From Haloarcula sp. H-GB4 (GTDB taxonomy: Archaea; Halobacteriota; Halobacteria; Halobacteriales; Haloarculaceae), in NCBI RefSeq assembly GCF_030848575.1, contig NZ_JAVDDX010000001.1, forward strand, positions 744,001 to 808,000: a stretch of DNA of 64,000 nucleotides. Direction: 5' to 3'. Positions 46,730 through 56,223 of the stretch are shown here, one piece after another. Under the pieces are notes generated by a model that did not search any database, was not told where the DNA came from, and saw only the letters and a list, made by a program, of their open reading frames with translations. Positions within the stretch are counted from its first letter, which is position 1, and each line of letters begins with the position of its first letter. The position numbers were made by a program, and so were the translations under genes.

Positions 46730-47278
46730 ATGGACGAAGACACCGAGGACTGGGAGACACAGTTGCAGGCCAACCGGGACGAGAAAGACCGCTTCTTCGC
46801 GGAACACCGCCAATCACCGATTCCCCCGGAAGAACGCGACGATTTCGACGGACTCAGCTACTTCGAGCCTGACTCCGACTATCGGGTCGAAGCGACTGTT
46901 ACTGTTCACGAGACACCGGAGTCGGTCGATCTGGAGACGAGCGACGACCGAACAGTGCGCTATCTCCACGTCGCAACGCTCTCGTTCGACCTCGACGACG
47001 AGTCCCGCGAACTCCATGCGTTCCGGCAGGCTGCCGATGAGTCACGGACGCTCTTTGTTCCGTTCCGAGACAAGACGACCGGGCAACAGAGCTACGACGG
47101 CGGCCGATACATGGAGCTGGAACCCGACCGCGATCTGAGTGACGGCGACAAGATTACGCTGGATTTCAACCTCGCGTACTCGCCGTTCTGTGCCTACAGC
47201 GACACCTTCTCGTGTCCACTCCCGCCGGAGTCAAACTGGCTCGAAACCGCGGTGACGGCCGGGGAACGGATAGACTGA
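46730..47278 (+). CDS. DUF1684-family protein
   Basis: 182 residues from ATG 46730. WETQLQANRDEKDRFFAEHRQSPIP and FVPFRDKTTGQQSYDGGRYMEL, then NLAYSPFCAYSDTFSCPLPP with its cysteines are the DUF1684 hallmarks. Family function unknown; conserved in bacteria and haloarchaea. An upstream open frame from 46613 is not used. Confidence 0.85.
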   Translation: MDEDTEDWETQLQANRDEKDRFFAEHRQSPIPPEERDDFDGLSYFEPDSDYRVEATVTVHETPESVDLETSDDRTVRYLHVATLSFDLDDESRELHAFRQAADESRTLFVPFRDKTTGQQSYDGGRYMELEPDRDLSDGDKITLDFNLAYSPFCAYSDTFSCPLPPESNWLETAVTAGERID

Positions 47279-47350
47279 GGCGTCTTTGCCGGCAGTCATG
47301 ACACCAACACCAAACGAATTGTTTACACATCACCACGACCAAGGCAATGT

Positions 47351-48211
47351 ATGGCAACGGCGACCCGCGACCGTCCGATTTTGCAGGCCTTCCAGTACGG
47401 GTTTACGCTTTTCTCGGCCCTTTCGCTGGGCGTGATAGGACTCGGGTTCGGCTCGGTCCTGCTCCTCACCATCGCTTTTTCGCTGTCACTCGGCGCAGGA
47501 GTACAGATTACCGAAGTACAGACGCTGGTTCTTGGGCTGATAACGGTTCAGGGAATCGGCTGCCCGGCCATCGCGTACACGTACATCAAACTCAGGCCGG
47601 TGATCAGAGCGAAACTCCGCGAGGTGTTCTCGTATGCGCCAGACACCGGCGCATTCAGTATCGGCATTTCTGTGCCGAGTCTCCGTGAGGTCGGTATCGT
47701 CGTGCTGGGCTACGCCAGCGCAATGGGTGGGCTCGTAGTGGTGGCTGTCATCATCACGGCGCTCGTCTCGATGTTCGGGATAGAACCGGCAACCAATCAG
47801 GCAGCAGAGACCGGAATGGAGAACCCCGATGTCCTCCTCCTGTTGATTCCCGCCTCGTTCCTCCTCATTGGCCCGGGCGAGGAACTGCTGTTCCGCGGTG
47901 TCGTTCAGGGCCGCATCCGGGACTATTTCGGCCCGGTTTCGGGCGTCACTATTGCGAGTGTCATCTTCGCCAGCATTCATTACCCCGCCCTCAGCGGCGG
48001 GTCAGTCACGGGGAAGTTGGTCGCGGTGAGTGCCCTACTCATTCCGTCGCTTATCCTCGGCACGACCTACGAGTACACGGACAACATCGTCGTCCCGTCA
48101 CTTATCCACGGCGCGTACAACGCCACGCTGTTTACTGGCCTGTACGTCACCGTCAAATTCAGTGGTGAACTCTCGTCCGCCGCGGGCGTCCTCAGTAGTA
48201 GCGGCTTCTGA
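47351..48211 (+). CDS. CPBP-family intramembrane metalloprotease (CAAX-type)
   Basis: 286 residues with about eight membrane helices. Catalytic Glu-Glu in GPGEELLFRGVVQGRIRDY, His in ASVIFASIHYPAL, and the last motif LIHGAYNATLF, as in Rce1/ABI proteases. Expected to cleave within membranes; substrates unknown. Several such genes are usual in haloarchaea. Confidence 0.85.
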   Translation: MATATRDRPILQAFQYGFTLFSALSLGVIGLGFGSVLLLTIAFSLSLGAGVQITEVQTLVLGLITVQGIGCPAIAYTYIKLRPVIRAKLREVFSYAPDTGAFSIGISVPSLREVGIVVLGYASAMGGLVVVAVIITALVSMFGIEPATNQAAETGMENPDVLLLLIPASFLLIGPGEELLFRGVVQGRIRDYFGPVSGVTIASVIFASIHYPALSGGSVTGKLVAVSALLIPSLILGTTYEYTDNIVVPSLIHGAYNATLFTGLYVTVKFSGELSSAAGVLSSSGF

Positions 48212-48474
48212 ACGGTCCCTTCCATAGCAGGCCCACACTGTCTGACGTTTGTAAATCATGTGATTGGTTTCCCGGCCTGTACACACAGGGGAAGGTGATA
48301 GTTATATTCTATTGGGACCAGTAACAGGCGATTTTCGACCCTGGTATGCTCTTTACCCCCGGAATAGAATTCTATCCATCACCCGTATTTTTACCCAGTA
48401 GCAGGCGACACCTTGATGCTGTTAGTTTGAAATGACAAACGTCTTATTACCGTTTTTGCACAATATCTAAACAG

Positions 48475-50124
48475 ATGGTTGGTTCAGTGCGCGTCTTACA
48501 TGTCGATGACGAACCGGACTTTGCCGATCTAACTGCGGCATATCTTGAACGGACCATGGATTCATGCACCGTCGACACCGCGGTCCGGGCCGACGATATC
48601 ATCACGGACCGCCCGCAGGACACGTATGACTGTATTATCAGCGACTACGATATGCCCGGAATGAATGGGCTTGAGTTCCTTGAACGGATTCGCGAGGACG
48701 CACCGAAACTTCCGTTCATCCTCTACACTGGGAAAGGCAGCGAAGAAATCGCGGCCGAAGCAATCTCTGTAGGTGTCACGGACTATATCCAGAAGGAACC
48801 GGGAACGTCCCAGTACACGGTGCTAGCGAATAGGGTGCAAAACGCCGTCGAGGCCCGCAGAGACGAACTGCAAGTCACGCGTGGCCACCGCGCAATGAAC
48901 GCGGCCTGGGATGGCATCAGTACGCTGGATCACGAGGGACGATTCACCTATTTGAACGACGCCTATGCGGCCACGTTCGGCTACGAGCGCGAGGAGCTTC
49001 TGGGCGAACACTGGCAGAAAATCCACTCGGAAGAGAGCCTCAAAACGGTCGATGGTGAAATCCTTCCAGCCGTCAGCGAGGCCGGAACGTGGACGGGTGA
49101 GACACTGCTCGAACGCGCCGACGGAACACAGTTCATCGGCGAACACACCGTCGCGAGTATCAAAGATAACGGCGCCGTCTGCGTGGTCCGTGACCGGACT
49201 GACCGCGAAGAACTCGACAAACAACTGCGCCACGAGCGCGAGCGGTTCCGGCTGCTCGTCGATGCGGTTGAGAATTACGCGATATTCCTGCTTGACCCCG
49301 ACGGTCTCATCCAGTCGTGGAACGCGGGTGCGAAACAGCTCACGCAGTACGAGGAGTCTGATATCCTCGACGAGCATTTCTCGGCGTTTCACACCGAGAA
49401 ACAGATAGCCGATGGCATCCCCGAGCAACTGCTGCAAGAAGCCGGTGAGTGCGGTAAGGCCACCGACCGCGGGCTCCGGGTTCGGAAGGACGGGAGCACG
49501 TTCTGGGCCGATGTGACTGTCACGGCGCTCCAGGAGAACGGCGACGCCCGCGGCTTTGCGAAAGTGATCAAAGATATCACGGAACAGATCGAACGGGAGC
49601 GACAGCAGGCGAGGGCCGAACGCTACCGGAAGAAACTCTATGCGGTCACGAACGACTCGAATCGCCGGTTCGAACAGCGGTTAGTCGACGTACTGGAACT
49701 CGGTGTTGAGTATCTTGATGTCGACCAGGGCCATCTCGTCGCAATCGACCCCGAAACGGGAACACATGAAATAATCGCTATTAGCGGCGACCCGTCTCTT
49801 ACCGCCCCCGGCGACATAACATCGCTCTCTGAGACCTACTGCCGACGAACCATCGAATCCGACGGTCCGCTCTCGATCTACAGCGCCGAGCAACAGGGTC
49901 TAGACGACGATCCCGCATACCAGCAGTACGGTATCGGCTGTTACCTCGGTGCGAAGATCGAAGTCGACGGTGAACTGTTCGGGACGGTCTGTTTCGTTGC
50001 TCGTGACCCACGGTCGGGCCAGTTCAGACAGGACGAACAGGCCTTCGTCGAACTGCTCACCCGCTGGCTCAAATACGAATTGAGTCGACGCGACGGACAG
50101 ATCGAGTGGCCCCTGAAGATGTGA
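48475..50124 (+). CDS. REC-PAS-PAS-GAF sensor without output domain
   Basis: 549 residues. Receiver (1 to about 120) with phosphoacceptor Asp in CIISDYDMPGMNG and Lys in YIQKEPG; PAS1 (about 140-250), PAS2 (about 255-375, DITEQIERER at its end), and a GAF domain (about 390-540, GCYLGAKIEVDGELFGTVCF). Neither a HisKA/HATPase pair nor a DNA-binding domain follows, so it must pass its signal by protein contact. It is preceded by a 263-base region with several short AT-rich elements. Convergent with the TRAP permease. Confidence 0.85.
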   Translation: MVGSVRVLHVDDEPDFADLTAAYLERTMDSCTVDTAVRADDIITDRPQDTYDCIISDYDMPGMNGLEFLERIREDAPKLPFILYTGKGSEEIAAEAISVGVTDYIQKEPGTSQYTVLANRVQNAVEARRDELQVTRGHRAMNAAWDGISTLDHEGRFTYLNDAYAATFGYEREELLGEHWQKIHSEESLKTVDGEILPAVSEAGTWTGETLLERADGTQFIGEHTVASIKDNGAVCVVRDRTDREELDKQLRHERERFRLLVDAVENYAIFLLDPDGLIQSWNAGAKQLTQYEESDILDEHFSAFHTEKQIADGIPEQLLQEAGECGKATDRGLRVRKDGSTFWADVTVTALQENGDARGFAKVIKDITEQIERERQQARAERYRKKLYAVTNDSNRRFEQRLVDVLELGVEYLDVDQGHLVAIDPETGTHEIIAISGDPSLTAPGDITSLSETYCRRTIESDGPLSIYSAEQQGLDDDPAYQQYGIGCYLGAKIEVDGELFGTVCFVARDPRSGQFRQDEQAFVELLTRWLKYELSRRDGQIEWPLKM

Positions 50125-50192
50125 AAATCTGAAACGTCTCCTCGTCGGGCGATGGATCGTGCTGACGCGCGACCTGATTTACTGCGGGCCGC

Positions 50193-52253
50193 TCAGTCAT
50201 CGACTGAGACCTGTTCGGGCTGTCCGGTTTCGGACCCGGAGTCGTATTTCACCGCTATGTACAGCAATGCGACGATGGTGAGTGTTGCGAGGGTCTGCAC
50301 GGCAACGGTCATCGGCGCCAGTGGAGCGAACATCGCTGCTCCCGCAGCCACCAGTAGCCCGGCGCGATTCGGCAGCCTGAGTTGGCCTGAAAAATAGTTG
50401 ACAATAGCTGTCACGGTGGCGACGAGACCGGTGCCCACGACGACGAACGTAATCGGTGTCGCCGGCACCGACCAGAACAACAGACTATCGTTGACGACGA
50501 AGACGTACGGGAGAACAAACAGCGGCGCCCCGAGCACGAGCGACTTTCCGGCGGTTCGCCAGAAATTCCCGCCTGCGACCCTGGCCGTGACGAGGCAGGC
50601 GATGGCAACCGGTGGCGTCAGCGCCGAGAGAATCGCGAAGTAGAACACGAAGAAATGCGCCGCGAGTAGGTCGATACCAGCCTCAGTCAGTGCTGGTGCG
50701 ATCAGCAGCACGGCCGTGATGTAGGCTGCGACGGTCGGCATCCCGAGACCAAAGAGAAGCGCGGCGACCATCGCGAACATGAGCAATAGCGCGAGTACGC
50801 CGCCCGAGAGTTCAACGAGGCTGGAGGCGAACACCTGTGTGAATCCGGTGAGGTTCAACACACCGACAAAGATGTTCATCACGCCAAGCGATACCGCAAT
50901 CGGGGCTGCGTTTTCCATTCCGCGGCCCAGGCCGTCCATAGTGTCCACGAAAAAGTCGCGGCTCCCGTACCCATCGCGGAAAAAGATTCCCTGAATGAAC
51001 GCGGCTGGGAACGCCGACATGATTGAAAGGAAGCCTGCGTACAACGGGTCGTACAGAAGGATGACCAGTGCGTACAGGAGAACGACCAGCGGGACCCACA
51101 GCGCGAGTCCTTCAACGATCAGGTTGCGAACCGATATCTGCCCGAACGAAACAGCGGTTGTCGTCCGACCGAAGATCCCATCTAGTGCGTTTTTCCGCTC
51201 CTTGTCGACCGTCTCGACGTCAGTCAGTTCGTCCTCGCTAATCTCGCTCGTGAGCCCTTCCTTGATCGTCGTCAGGTGGACACCAATTGCGACCGTTCCG
51301 TAGAAGAGGAGTGCAGGCAGAAACCCGACGACAATAATCTTCAGGTAGCTCGTTCCAGTGATTTCGGCCATTATGAATGCCGCTGCACCCATGATTGGTG
51401 GCATAATCTGGCCGCCGCTGGAAGCCACCGCTTCGTAGGCCGCTGCGGTATCTCTGTCGAGCCCGTGACGCTTGAGCAACGGGATGGTAAACGCGCCCGT
51501 CGTCGCCGCATTGGCGGCCGCGCTGCCGTTGACCGACCCCATGCCCATGCTTGCGACGGTTGTCATCTGTGCTAGCCCGGAGCGGACTCGCTTGCCGATC
51601 AGCGTTCCGACCTGCACAAAATACTCCAGCGCGCCGTACGCTTCCAGCAGCCCCGCAAGGATCATGAAAATAATGATGAACGTCCCTGAAACCTCGACAA
51701 TGACGCCGAAAACGCCACTACCGAACTCAACCGTTAGGCCCTGTACGAGCCGTTCGGCCTGAACCCCGTTGTGGTTCAAAATACCAGGGAAGTACGGCCC
51801 ATACAGTGCATACGCAAGGCCAACGACGCCGACCAGCGACAGCATTGGACCGTAAACCCGCCGGCAGACATCCAACAACAGCAGGATGAGCAACAGCCCC
51901 ATGAATAAGTCGAGGTCGGTGTATATTCCGAGTTGCTCATAGACGATGCGGTTGAAGGCGGTAAAGAGGTAGACAGCGACGACAGCAGAGAGGGCGGCCT
52001 CAAGTAGCGTCGCGTAGTTGCCGAACCGCTCCCGGCGTGTCTTGGGTTCGGGTTCAAATGCGAGGACGGCCGCCCCCACGAGCATGAAGCCGAGGTGGGC
52101 AATTTTGTGCTGGTCCTGTTCGAACGGGAACAGCTGGGTGAACCAGAGGTGATAGGCTGTCGAGGCGATTCCCAGAGCGATCAGGAACCCGTACTTGACC
52201 ATGCGTACCCGGGACGGATCGACCCAGCTCCCGGGTGTGTTTTCTTCCGTCAT
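50193..52253 (-). CDS. TAXI-TRAP transporter permease (fused small and large subunits)
   Basis: 686 residues with about 16 helices: a DctQ-like four-helix part at the N-terminus, then the DctM domain with SVNGSAAANAATTGAFTIPLL and PPIMGAAAFIMAEITG signatures. With the TAXI lipoprotein it forms a Na+- or H+-driven uptake system, usually for dicarboxylates or other organic anions. It lies 45 bases after the binding-protein gene in one operon. Confidence 0.9.
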   Translation of the reverse strand: MTEENTPGSWVDPSRVRMVKYGFLIALGIASTAYHLWFTQLFPFEQDQHKIAHLGFMLVGAAVLAFEPEPKTRRERFGNYATLLEAALSAVVAVYLFTAFNRIVYEQLGIYTDLDLFMGLLLILLLLDVCRRVYGPMLSLVGVVGLAYALYGPYFPGILNHNGVQAERLVQGLTVEFGSGVFGVIVEVSGTFIIIFMILAGLLEAYGALEYFVQVGTLIGKRVRSGLAQMTTVASMGMGSVNGSAAANAATTGAFTIPLLKRHGLDRDTAAAYEAVASSGGQIMPPIMGAAAFIMAEITGTSYLKIIVVGFLPALLFYGTVAIGVHLTTIKEGLTSEISEDELTDVETVDKERKNALDGIFGRTTTAVSFGQISVRNLIVEGLALWVPLVVLLYALVILLYDPLYAGFLSIMSAFPAAFIQGIFFRDGYGSRDFFVDTMDGLGRGMENAAPIAVSLGVMNIFVGVLNLTGFTQVFASSLVELSGGVLALLLMFAMVAALLFGLGMPTVAAYITAVLLIAPALTEAGIDLLAAHFFVFYFAILSALTPPVAIACLVTARVAGGNFWRTAGKSLVLGAPLFVLPYVFVVNDSLLFWSVPATPITFVVVGTGLVATVTAIVNYFSGQLRLPNRAGLLVAAGAAMFAPLAPMTVAVQTLATLTIVALLYIAVKYDSGSETGQPEQVSVDD

Positions 52254-52298
52254 GGCTGGTACTGATGGGGTGGCCGGAGAAGATACGGGCAGCTCGTG

Positions 52299-53429
52299 TT
52301 ACCCCTCATATTCCTCAAGTGTGGTTAGTCTGTCCTTCCACAGACCCTGTTCCTTGTAGTACTTCTCCGCTCCGGGATGGACGGGTGCATTCGACGAGGG
52401 GAGCAAAAATTCCTGTGCGAAGTCCGGGCCAGCCCGCGAGAGCACTGAACTCGCCTCACGGACCGCGTCGATGTCCTCCATGACCGTCTGTACGAACTCA
52501 TAGCCCAGTTCCTCAGATACGTCGGCCGGGAAGATCGTCTCGTAGCCGACACCGACTGCCGGAATGGAGTCCATTCGAATATCTTGCCCATCCCAGAGGC
52601 TGGCCGGTGTCTCAATATATGTGTAGGGCAGGTCGGAGTTTGCCAGGTCTGACTCGTCGAACTCCCAGTTGACGACCGCGACGTCGGCCTGTGCACCGGC
52701 CTCCTGCGCCCATCCGGTCAGCACCTCGCGACTGACCCCATAGACTATCATCATATCGAGGCGGCCGTCCGCGAACTGGGCCCCCTGATCTCCCCAGCTC
52801 ATTGACTGGAGGTCGTACTTGTCCTCGACATTGTCGATCCCGGACAGTCGGAATCCGTCAAGTCCCGCAAAGAAGTTCGTCCCGCCGCGCTGGCCGAACG
52901 CCATCGAAACCGACCCGTCCTGTGGAATGTCCGACACTGTTTCAATGCCTGCCAGCGCGTCGTCAGTCCGCCTGACGAGGTAATACTCTAGAGTCATGAA
53001 CGGTAACACCTGGGTCATCGTTTTCCCGACTGGTTTTCCGTAGGGGTCTCCCCCGCTGTTTGAGCGTGCGACCGCCCAGTCAGTACTCTGGGCGACATCG
53101 ATGTCTCCCTGCGCGATCAACCGAGGGTTTGCCGCAGTCCCGCCGGTGGTCTGGGCGCTCATGCTGATGTCGCTTGACTTTTCGGAGATCAGCTGTGCCA
53201 TCGCTACCCCTGACGCGTGAGTCGCTGTCTCCGGTCCCGACGTTCCAATTGTCCAACTTGTACTGCCGCCACTTCCATCACTACCACCGCTCTCGCCGCC
53301 ACCACCGTCGCCGCCGTCGCCACCGCTGTCTCCACCACAGCCAGCGAGACCGGCCAGGCCAGCTGTACCGACCATTTTCAAGAAGCTACGCCGCTTGGAG
53401 GTCAGACTATATTGATCGTTGCTTAACAT
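52299..53429 (-). CDS. TAXI-family TRAP solute-binding lipoprotein
   Basis: 376 residues. Tat-like signal (SKRRSFLKMVG) and lipobox AGLAGC, then a Gly/Asp/Ser-rich linker typical of haloarchaeal lipoproteins. TAXI pattern: WTIGTSGPETATHASGVAMAQLI, SAQTTGGTAANPRLIAQGD, and GTNFFAGLDGFRL. It should hand its ligand to the TRAP permease downstream. The substrate is unknown. Confidence 0.9.
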   Translation of the reverse strand: MLSNDQYSLTSKRRSFLKMVGTAGLAGLAGCGGDSGGDGGDGGGGESGGSDGSGGSTSWTIGTSGPETATHASGVAMAQLISEKSSDISMSAQTTGGTAANPRLIAQGDIDVAQSTDWAVARSNSGGDPYGKPVGKTMTQVLPFMTLEYYLVRRTDDALAGIETVSDIPQDGSVSMAFGQRGGTNFFAGLDGFRLSGIDNVEDKYDLQSMSWGDQGAQFADGRLDMMIVYGVSREVLTGWAQEAGAQADVAVVNWEFDESDLANSDLPYTYIETPASLWDGQDIRMDSIPAVGVGYETIFPADVSEELGYEFVQTVMEDIDAVREASSVLSRAGPDFAQEFLLPSSNAPVHPGAEKYYKEQGLWKDRLTTLEEYEG

Positions 53430-53592
53430 TATCTAATCTACAAATATGCTGTCAACCAGTCAATATATAAATGTTACTGCAAATATTATTGTCATGCTGG
53501 GATTGGCTGTGGGAAAATACACCGCAATCCTGCGCAAACGAGTAAACCTTGAGAAATAGTGCGTCCGCAACGAGATTATTGAGACTGTAGAA

Positions 53593-53790
53593 ATGACAGA
53601 TATGGGCCTATTCGACAGCCCCAGTCTTGGAAGCGCCGCCATCAATTATCACGAAGTTCCGGCTAACAGGGTGCAGTTACGGAAGAACCTGCCTCAGGGA
53701 CATACTGGAGCTAATGTGGATAGTGTCAGTATTATTTTAATTGGAGTCAATGGGACTCTGGAAATATACGCTCAGGACACTACCGGGTGA
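53593..53790 (+). CDS. Possible small protein (doubtful)
   Basis: 65 codons in an AT-rich stretch between the TRAP and APC genes. The translation is not acidic and has no recognised domain. The stretches 53430-53592 and 53791-53954 around it hold nothing else convincing. Low confidence. Confidence 0.25.
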   Translation: MTDMGLFDSPSLGSAAINYHEVPANRVQLRKNLPQGHTGANVDSVSIILIGVNGTLEIYAQDTTG

Positions 53791-53954
53791 AAATCTACTA
53801 GTACCGTCGCTAAAAGCGAACGGTATTGTCTACAGAAGAAGTACAGGACACATCGTAGTTACTCTGTATCGAGAATGTCGCAAGCATTGTAGTGTTCGTC
53901 ACTGGCGGCACTAGCGACCCGGTGGACGAGTCCCAGCGAGGTCATTTTGGGATG

Positions 53955-55319
53955 TCACCGCTTCGACCATTCTGCTTCCCCACTGTCTATCTCGGGCGTA
54001 AACGAACTCCGCTCGATATAGAAGTACTCTACGAGGAAGACTACCGCGAAGATCCCTCCGATCCAGAGTAGGATCGCCACGTCCGTTCGATATAAGTGAT
54101 AGAGCACAACCGGAAGTGCGACCCCTGTGCCGACCAGTCCGAGTACTGGGATGAAGCGGTTCGAATCCGTCTCGTCAGCGAGTACGATGTTCGTATAATT
54201 CGTGACCGCAAAAGAGATCAGAAACGCCACTGATCCAAATTCAGTGATCTGCTTGAGTGTCCCAAGAGCTGCGAGTGCTGCCGTCAGACTACCGATAATC
54301 AGCAGCGAGTAGACGGGGATTCCGTCTCGGTTCCGGAACGAAAAAACGCGTGGGAGTGCACCTTCTGTCGCAATCTTATCGACAAGCCGAGATGTACCGA
54401 ACAATGTCGCGTTGATGCCTGACGAGGTGCTTTTCATTGCCGAAAGGATGACGAGAATGAATCCGGCACCCCCGAGTACTGGGATGTTGGAGACGGCCTC
54501 GGCGAGCGCGACCTCCTGATGAGCGAGAAGCTCCGCTGGCGTGAGATTGAGCGTTGCCATGAATGACACCGAGACGTAGATCAGCATCGCAATAGCGATG
54601 GCAACGTACATCCCGATTGGCAATACCTGTTCCACGTTTTCGATCTCCTCGTAGTCATAGACCAAGAGTTGGAAACCCTCGTAGGAGACAAAGATGATGG
54701 CGAATCCGGCGATGGGGCTGACGACGCCTTTGCTGAAGAAGTCAATTGCCACCACACTCCCATCATAAAAAACCACTCCGAGAGTTGCGAGCGACAGCAA
54801 GATGGCGATTTTGATGTACACTGCGATATCTTCGAAGAGCCCAGTTTCCTGGACGCCTCGGATATTAAGGCCGACGAACGCAGCGACAATTATGATTGAG
54901 ATTACCGGACGCAGGAGTTGCGGGAGTTCGTTCCCCGCGATGGCTCGCGCGGCAGTGAGCGTGTACGCACCGAAGGCGAACGCGTACATCGCCATCACAC
55001 CCACGTATCCGACGATGAGAATCCACCCGACGTACGCGGCGATAGTTGGATTGTCAACAATGTGCTCGACGAATGAAAAGACGCCGCCGTGCTCGCCGAA
55101 GTGCAGCGTGAGTTTGAGATAGGAATAGGCAGTGAGGAGGGTGATGATGCCCGCAATGAGATACGACAGTGGGACTGCATTACCGGCTTGCTGCATTGCG
55201 ACGCCGAGGACAGCGTAGATCCCGCCCGAAACCATTCCGCCAACACCCATCGCAACGACTTCGATGAGTCCGAGTTTCCCAGAACGACTGCGAGTCAGGA
55301 GAGAGGGCAGTAGTCCCAT
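53955..55319 (-). CDS. APC-family amino acid permease
   Basis: 454 residues with about 12 helices. The APC signature is near the N-terminus: VVAMGVGGMVSGGIYAVLGVAMQQAG, with a Gly-rich unwound helix 1. Helix 6/7 region IIFVSYEGFQLLVYDYEEIE is typical of the superfamily. A cation-coupled amino acid or amine importer; the substrate cannot be read. Visibly lower GC than neighbours. Confidence 0.88.
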   Translation of the reverse strand: MGLLPSLLTRSRSGKLGLIEVVAMGVGGMVSGGIYAVLGVAMQQAGNAVPLSYLIAGIITLLTAYSYLKLTLHFGEHGGVFSFVEHIVDNPTIAAYVGWILIVGYVGVMAMYAFAFGAYTLTAARAIAGNELPQLLRPVISIIIVAAFVGLNIRGVQETGLFEDIAVYIKIAILLSLATLGVVFYDGSVVAIDFFSKGVVSPIAGFAIIFVSYEGFQLLVYDYEEIENVEQVLPIGMYVAIAIAMLIYVSVSFMATLNLTPAELLAHQEVALAEAVSNIPVLGGAGFILVILSAMKSTSSGINATLFGTSRLVDKIATEGALPRVFSFRNRDGIPVYSLLIIGSLTAALAALGTLKQITEFGSVAFLISFAVTNYTNIVLADETDSNRFIPVLGLVGTGVALPVVLYHLYRTDVAILLWIGGIFAVVFLVEYFYIERSSFTPEIDSGEAEWSKR

Positions 55320-55413
55320 AGCTGTGATAATTAAGACGTACTGTTAGATTATACCAAGCGCACGGGTGAAAAGTTTGTGAACTGATTCGTGGTGCCAAGA
55401 GGCGACAGCAGGG

Positions 55414-56223
55414 TCAGCGGTGCTTGGAGATGTGAACGGGTGCCTTTGGTATCGTGATACCTTCCCTGGCGAAAGCGGCCATCGAGCGCTCAGTCACATC
55501 TGAGGCGAATGCGAACTCGTCGCGCAGGTCGGCTACATACGCCTTGCCGCGGATTGTCCGATAGTAGGATTCATCCTCAACCAAGACCGCGAACGGGTGG
55601 TCGTCGTCGACGAAAACGTACTTCGAGGTCACCATTGCCTCCTCGACGATAGCACTCGCCCGATCGAGATCGGCTCCGGTGGTGACCGCCAGCTCGACGA
55701 CGACCATCATCTCTGGCTGTCCGTCGTTGGCGTTTGAGACGTTTGCGGTGAATAGCGTGGCGTTTGGGACTCTGATGGCGCTGTCGTCAGGCGTTATCAG
55801 TGTCGTCGCCCGGAGCCCGATATCGGTCACTTCGCCGTAGTCGCCGTCGATGGTAACCTTGTCGCCGACCTGGTACGGACGCTCGGTAATGAGCACTAGC
55901 CCGCCGATCATCCCCGCGAAGAGGTCCTTCAAGCCGAACCCCAGGGCCGCCCCAAGCAGTCCCGACACTGCGAGCAACTGTGTGGCGGACAGTCTAAGCA
56001 ACGGTCCCAGAATCAGAAAGGCCGCGGTTCCGTAGATCAGAAACCGCACAATCGGAACTAACATCTTGATACTGATCCGTCGGCGAGGCCGACGCTCGGC
56101 GACCGCGATGAGCGCATACCCAACCACCCGGCTGGCCACGTACGCGGCCACAAGTACTCCCACAATTCCTACGAGCGTCTCTCGGTCTATCCCGAGGTCT
56201 ACCAGCACCTGAAGCGGGGTCAC
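55414..56223 (-). CDS. MscS-family mechanosensitive channel
   Basis: 269 residues. Three N-terminal helices, the pore helix with AVSGLLGAALGFGLKDLFAGMIGG, and the cytoplasmic beta domain (YQVGDKVTIDGDYGEVTDIGLRATTLITPDD) and alpha/beta end. It releases osmolytes on down-shock. Its ATG overlaps the stop of the ATPase-like gene (ATGA), so the two are translated together. Confidence 0.92.
   Translation of the reverse strand: MTPLQVLVDLGIDRETLVGIVGVLVAAYVASRVVGYALIAVAERRPRRRISIKMLVPIVRFLIYGTAAFLILGPLLRLSATQLLAVSGLLGAALGFGLKDLFAGMIGGLVLITERPYQVGDKVTIDGDYGEVTDIGLRATTLITPDDSAIRVPNATLFTANVSNANDGQPEMMVVVELAVTTGADLDRASAIVEEAMVTSKYVFVDDDHPFAVLVEDESYYRTIRGKAYVADLRDEFAFASDVTERSMAAFAREGITIPKAPVHISKHR

Noticed and set aside
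53859-53945. 28-codon minus frame before the APC permease
   Set aside because: Short, no halophile bias, no coupling to neighbours and no recognisable motif.
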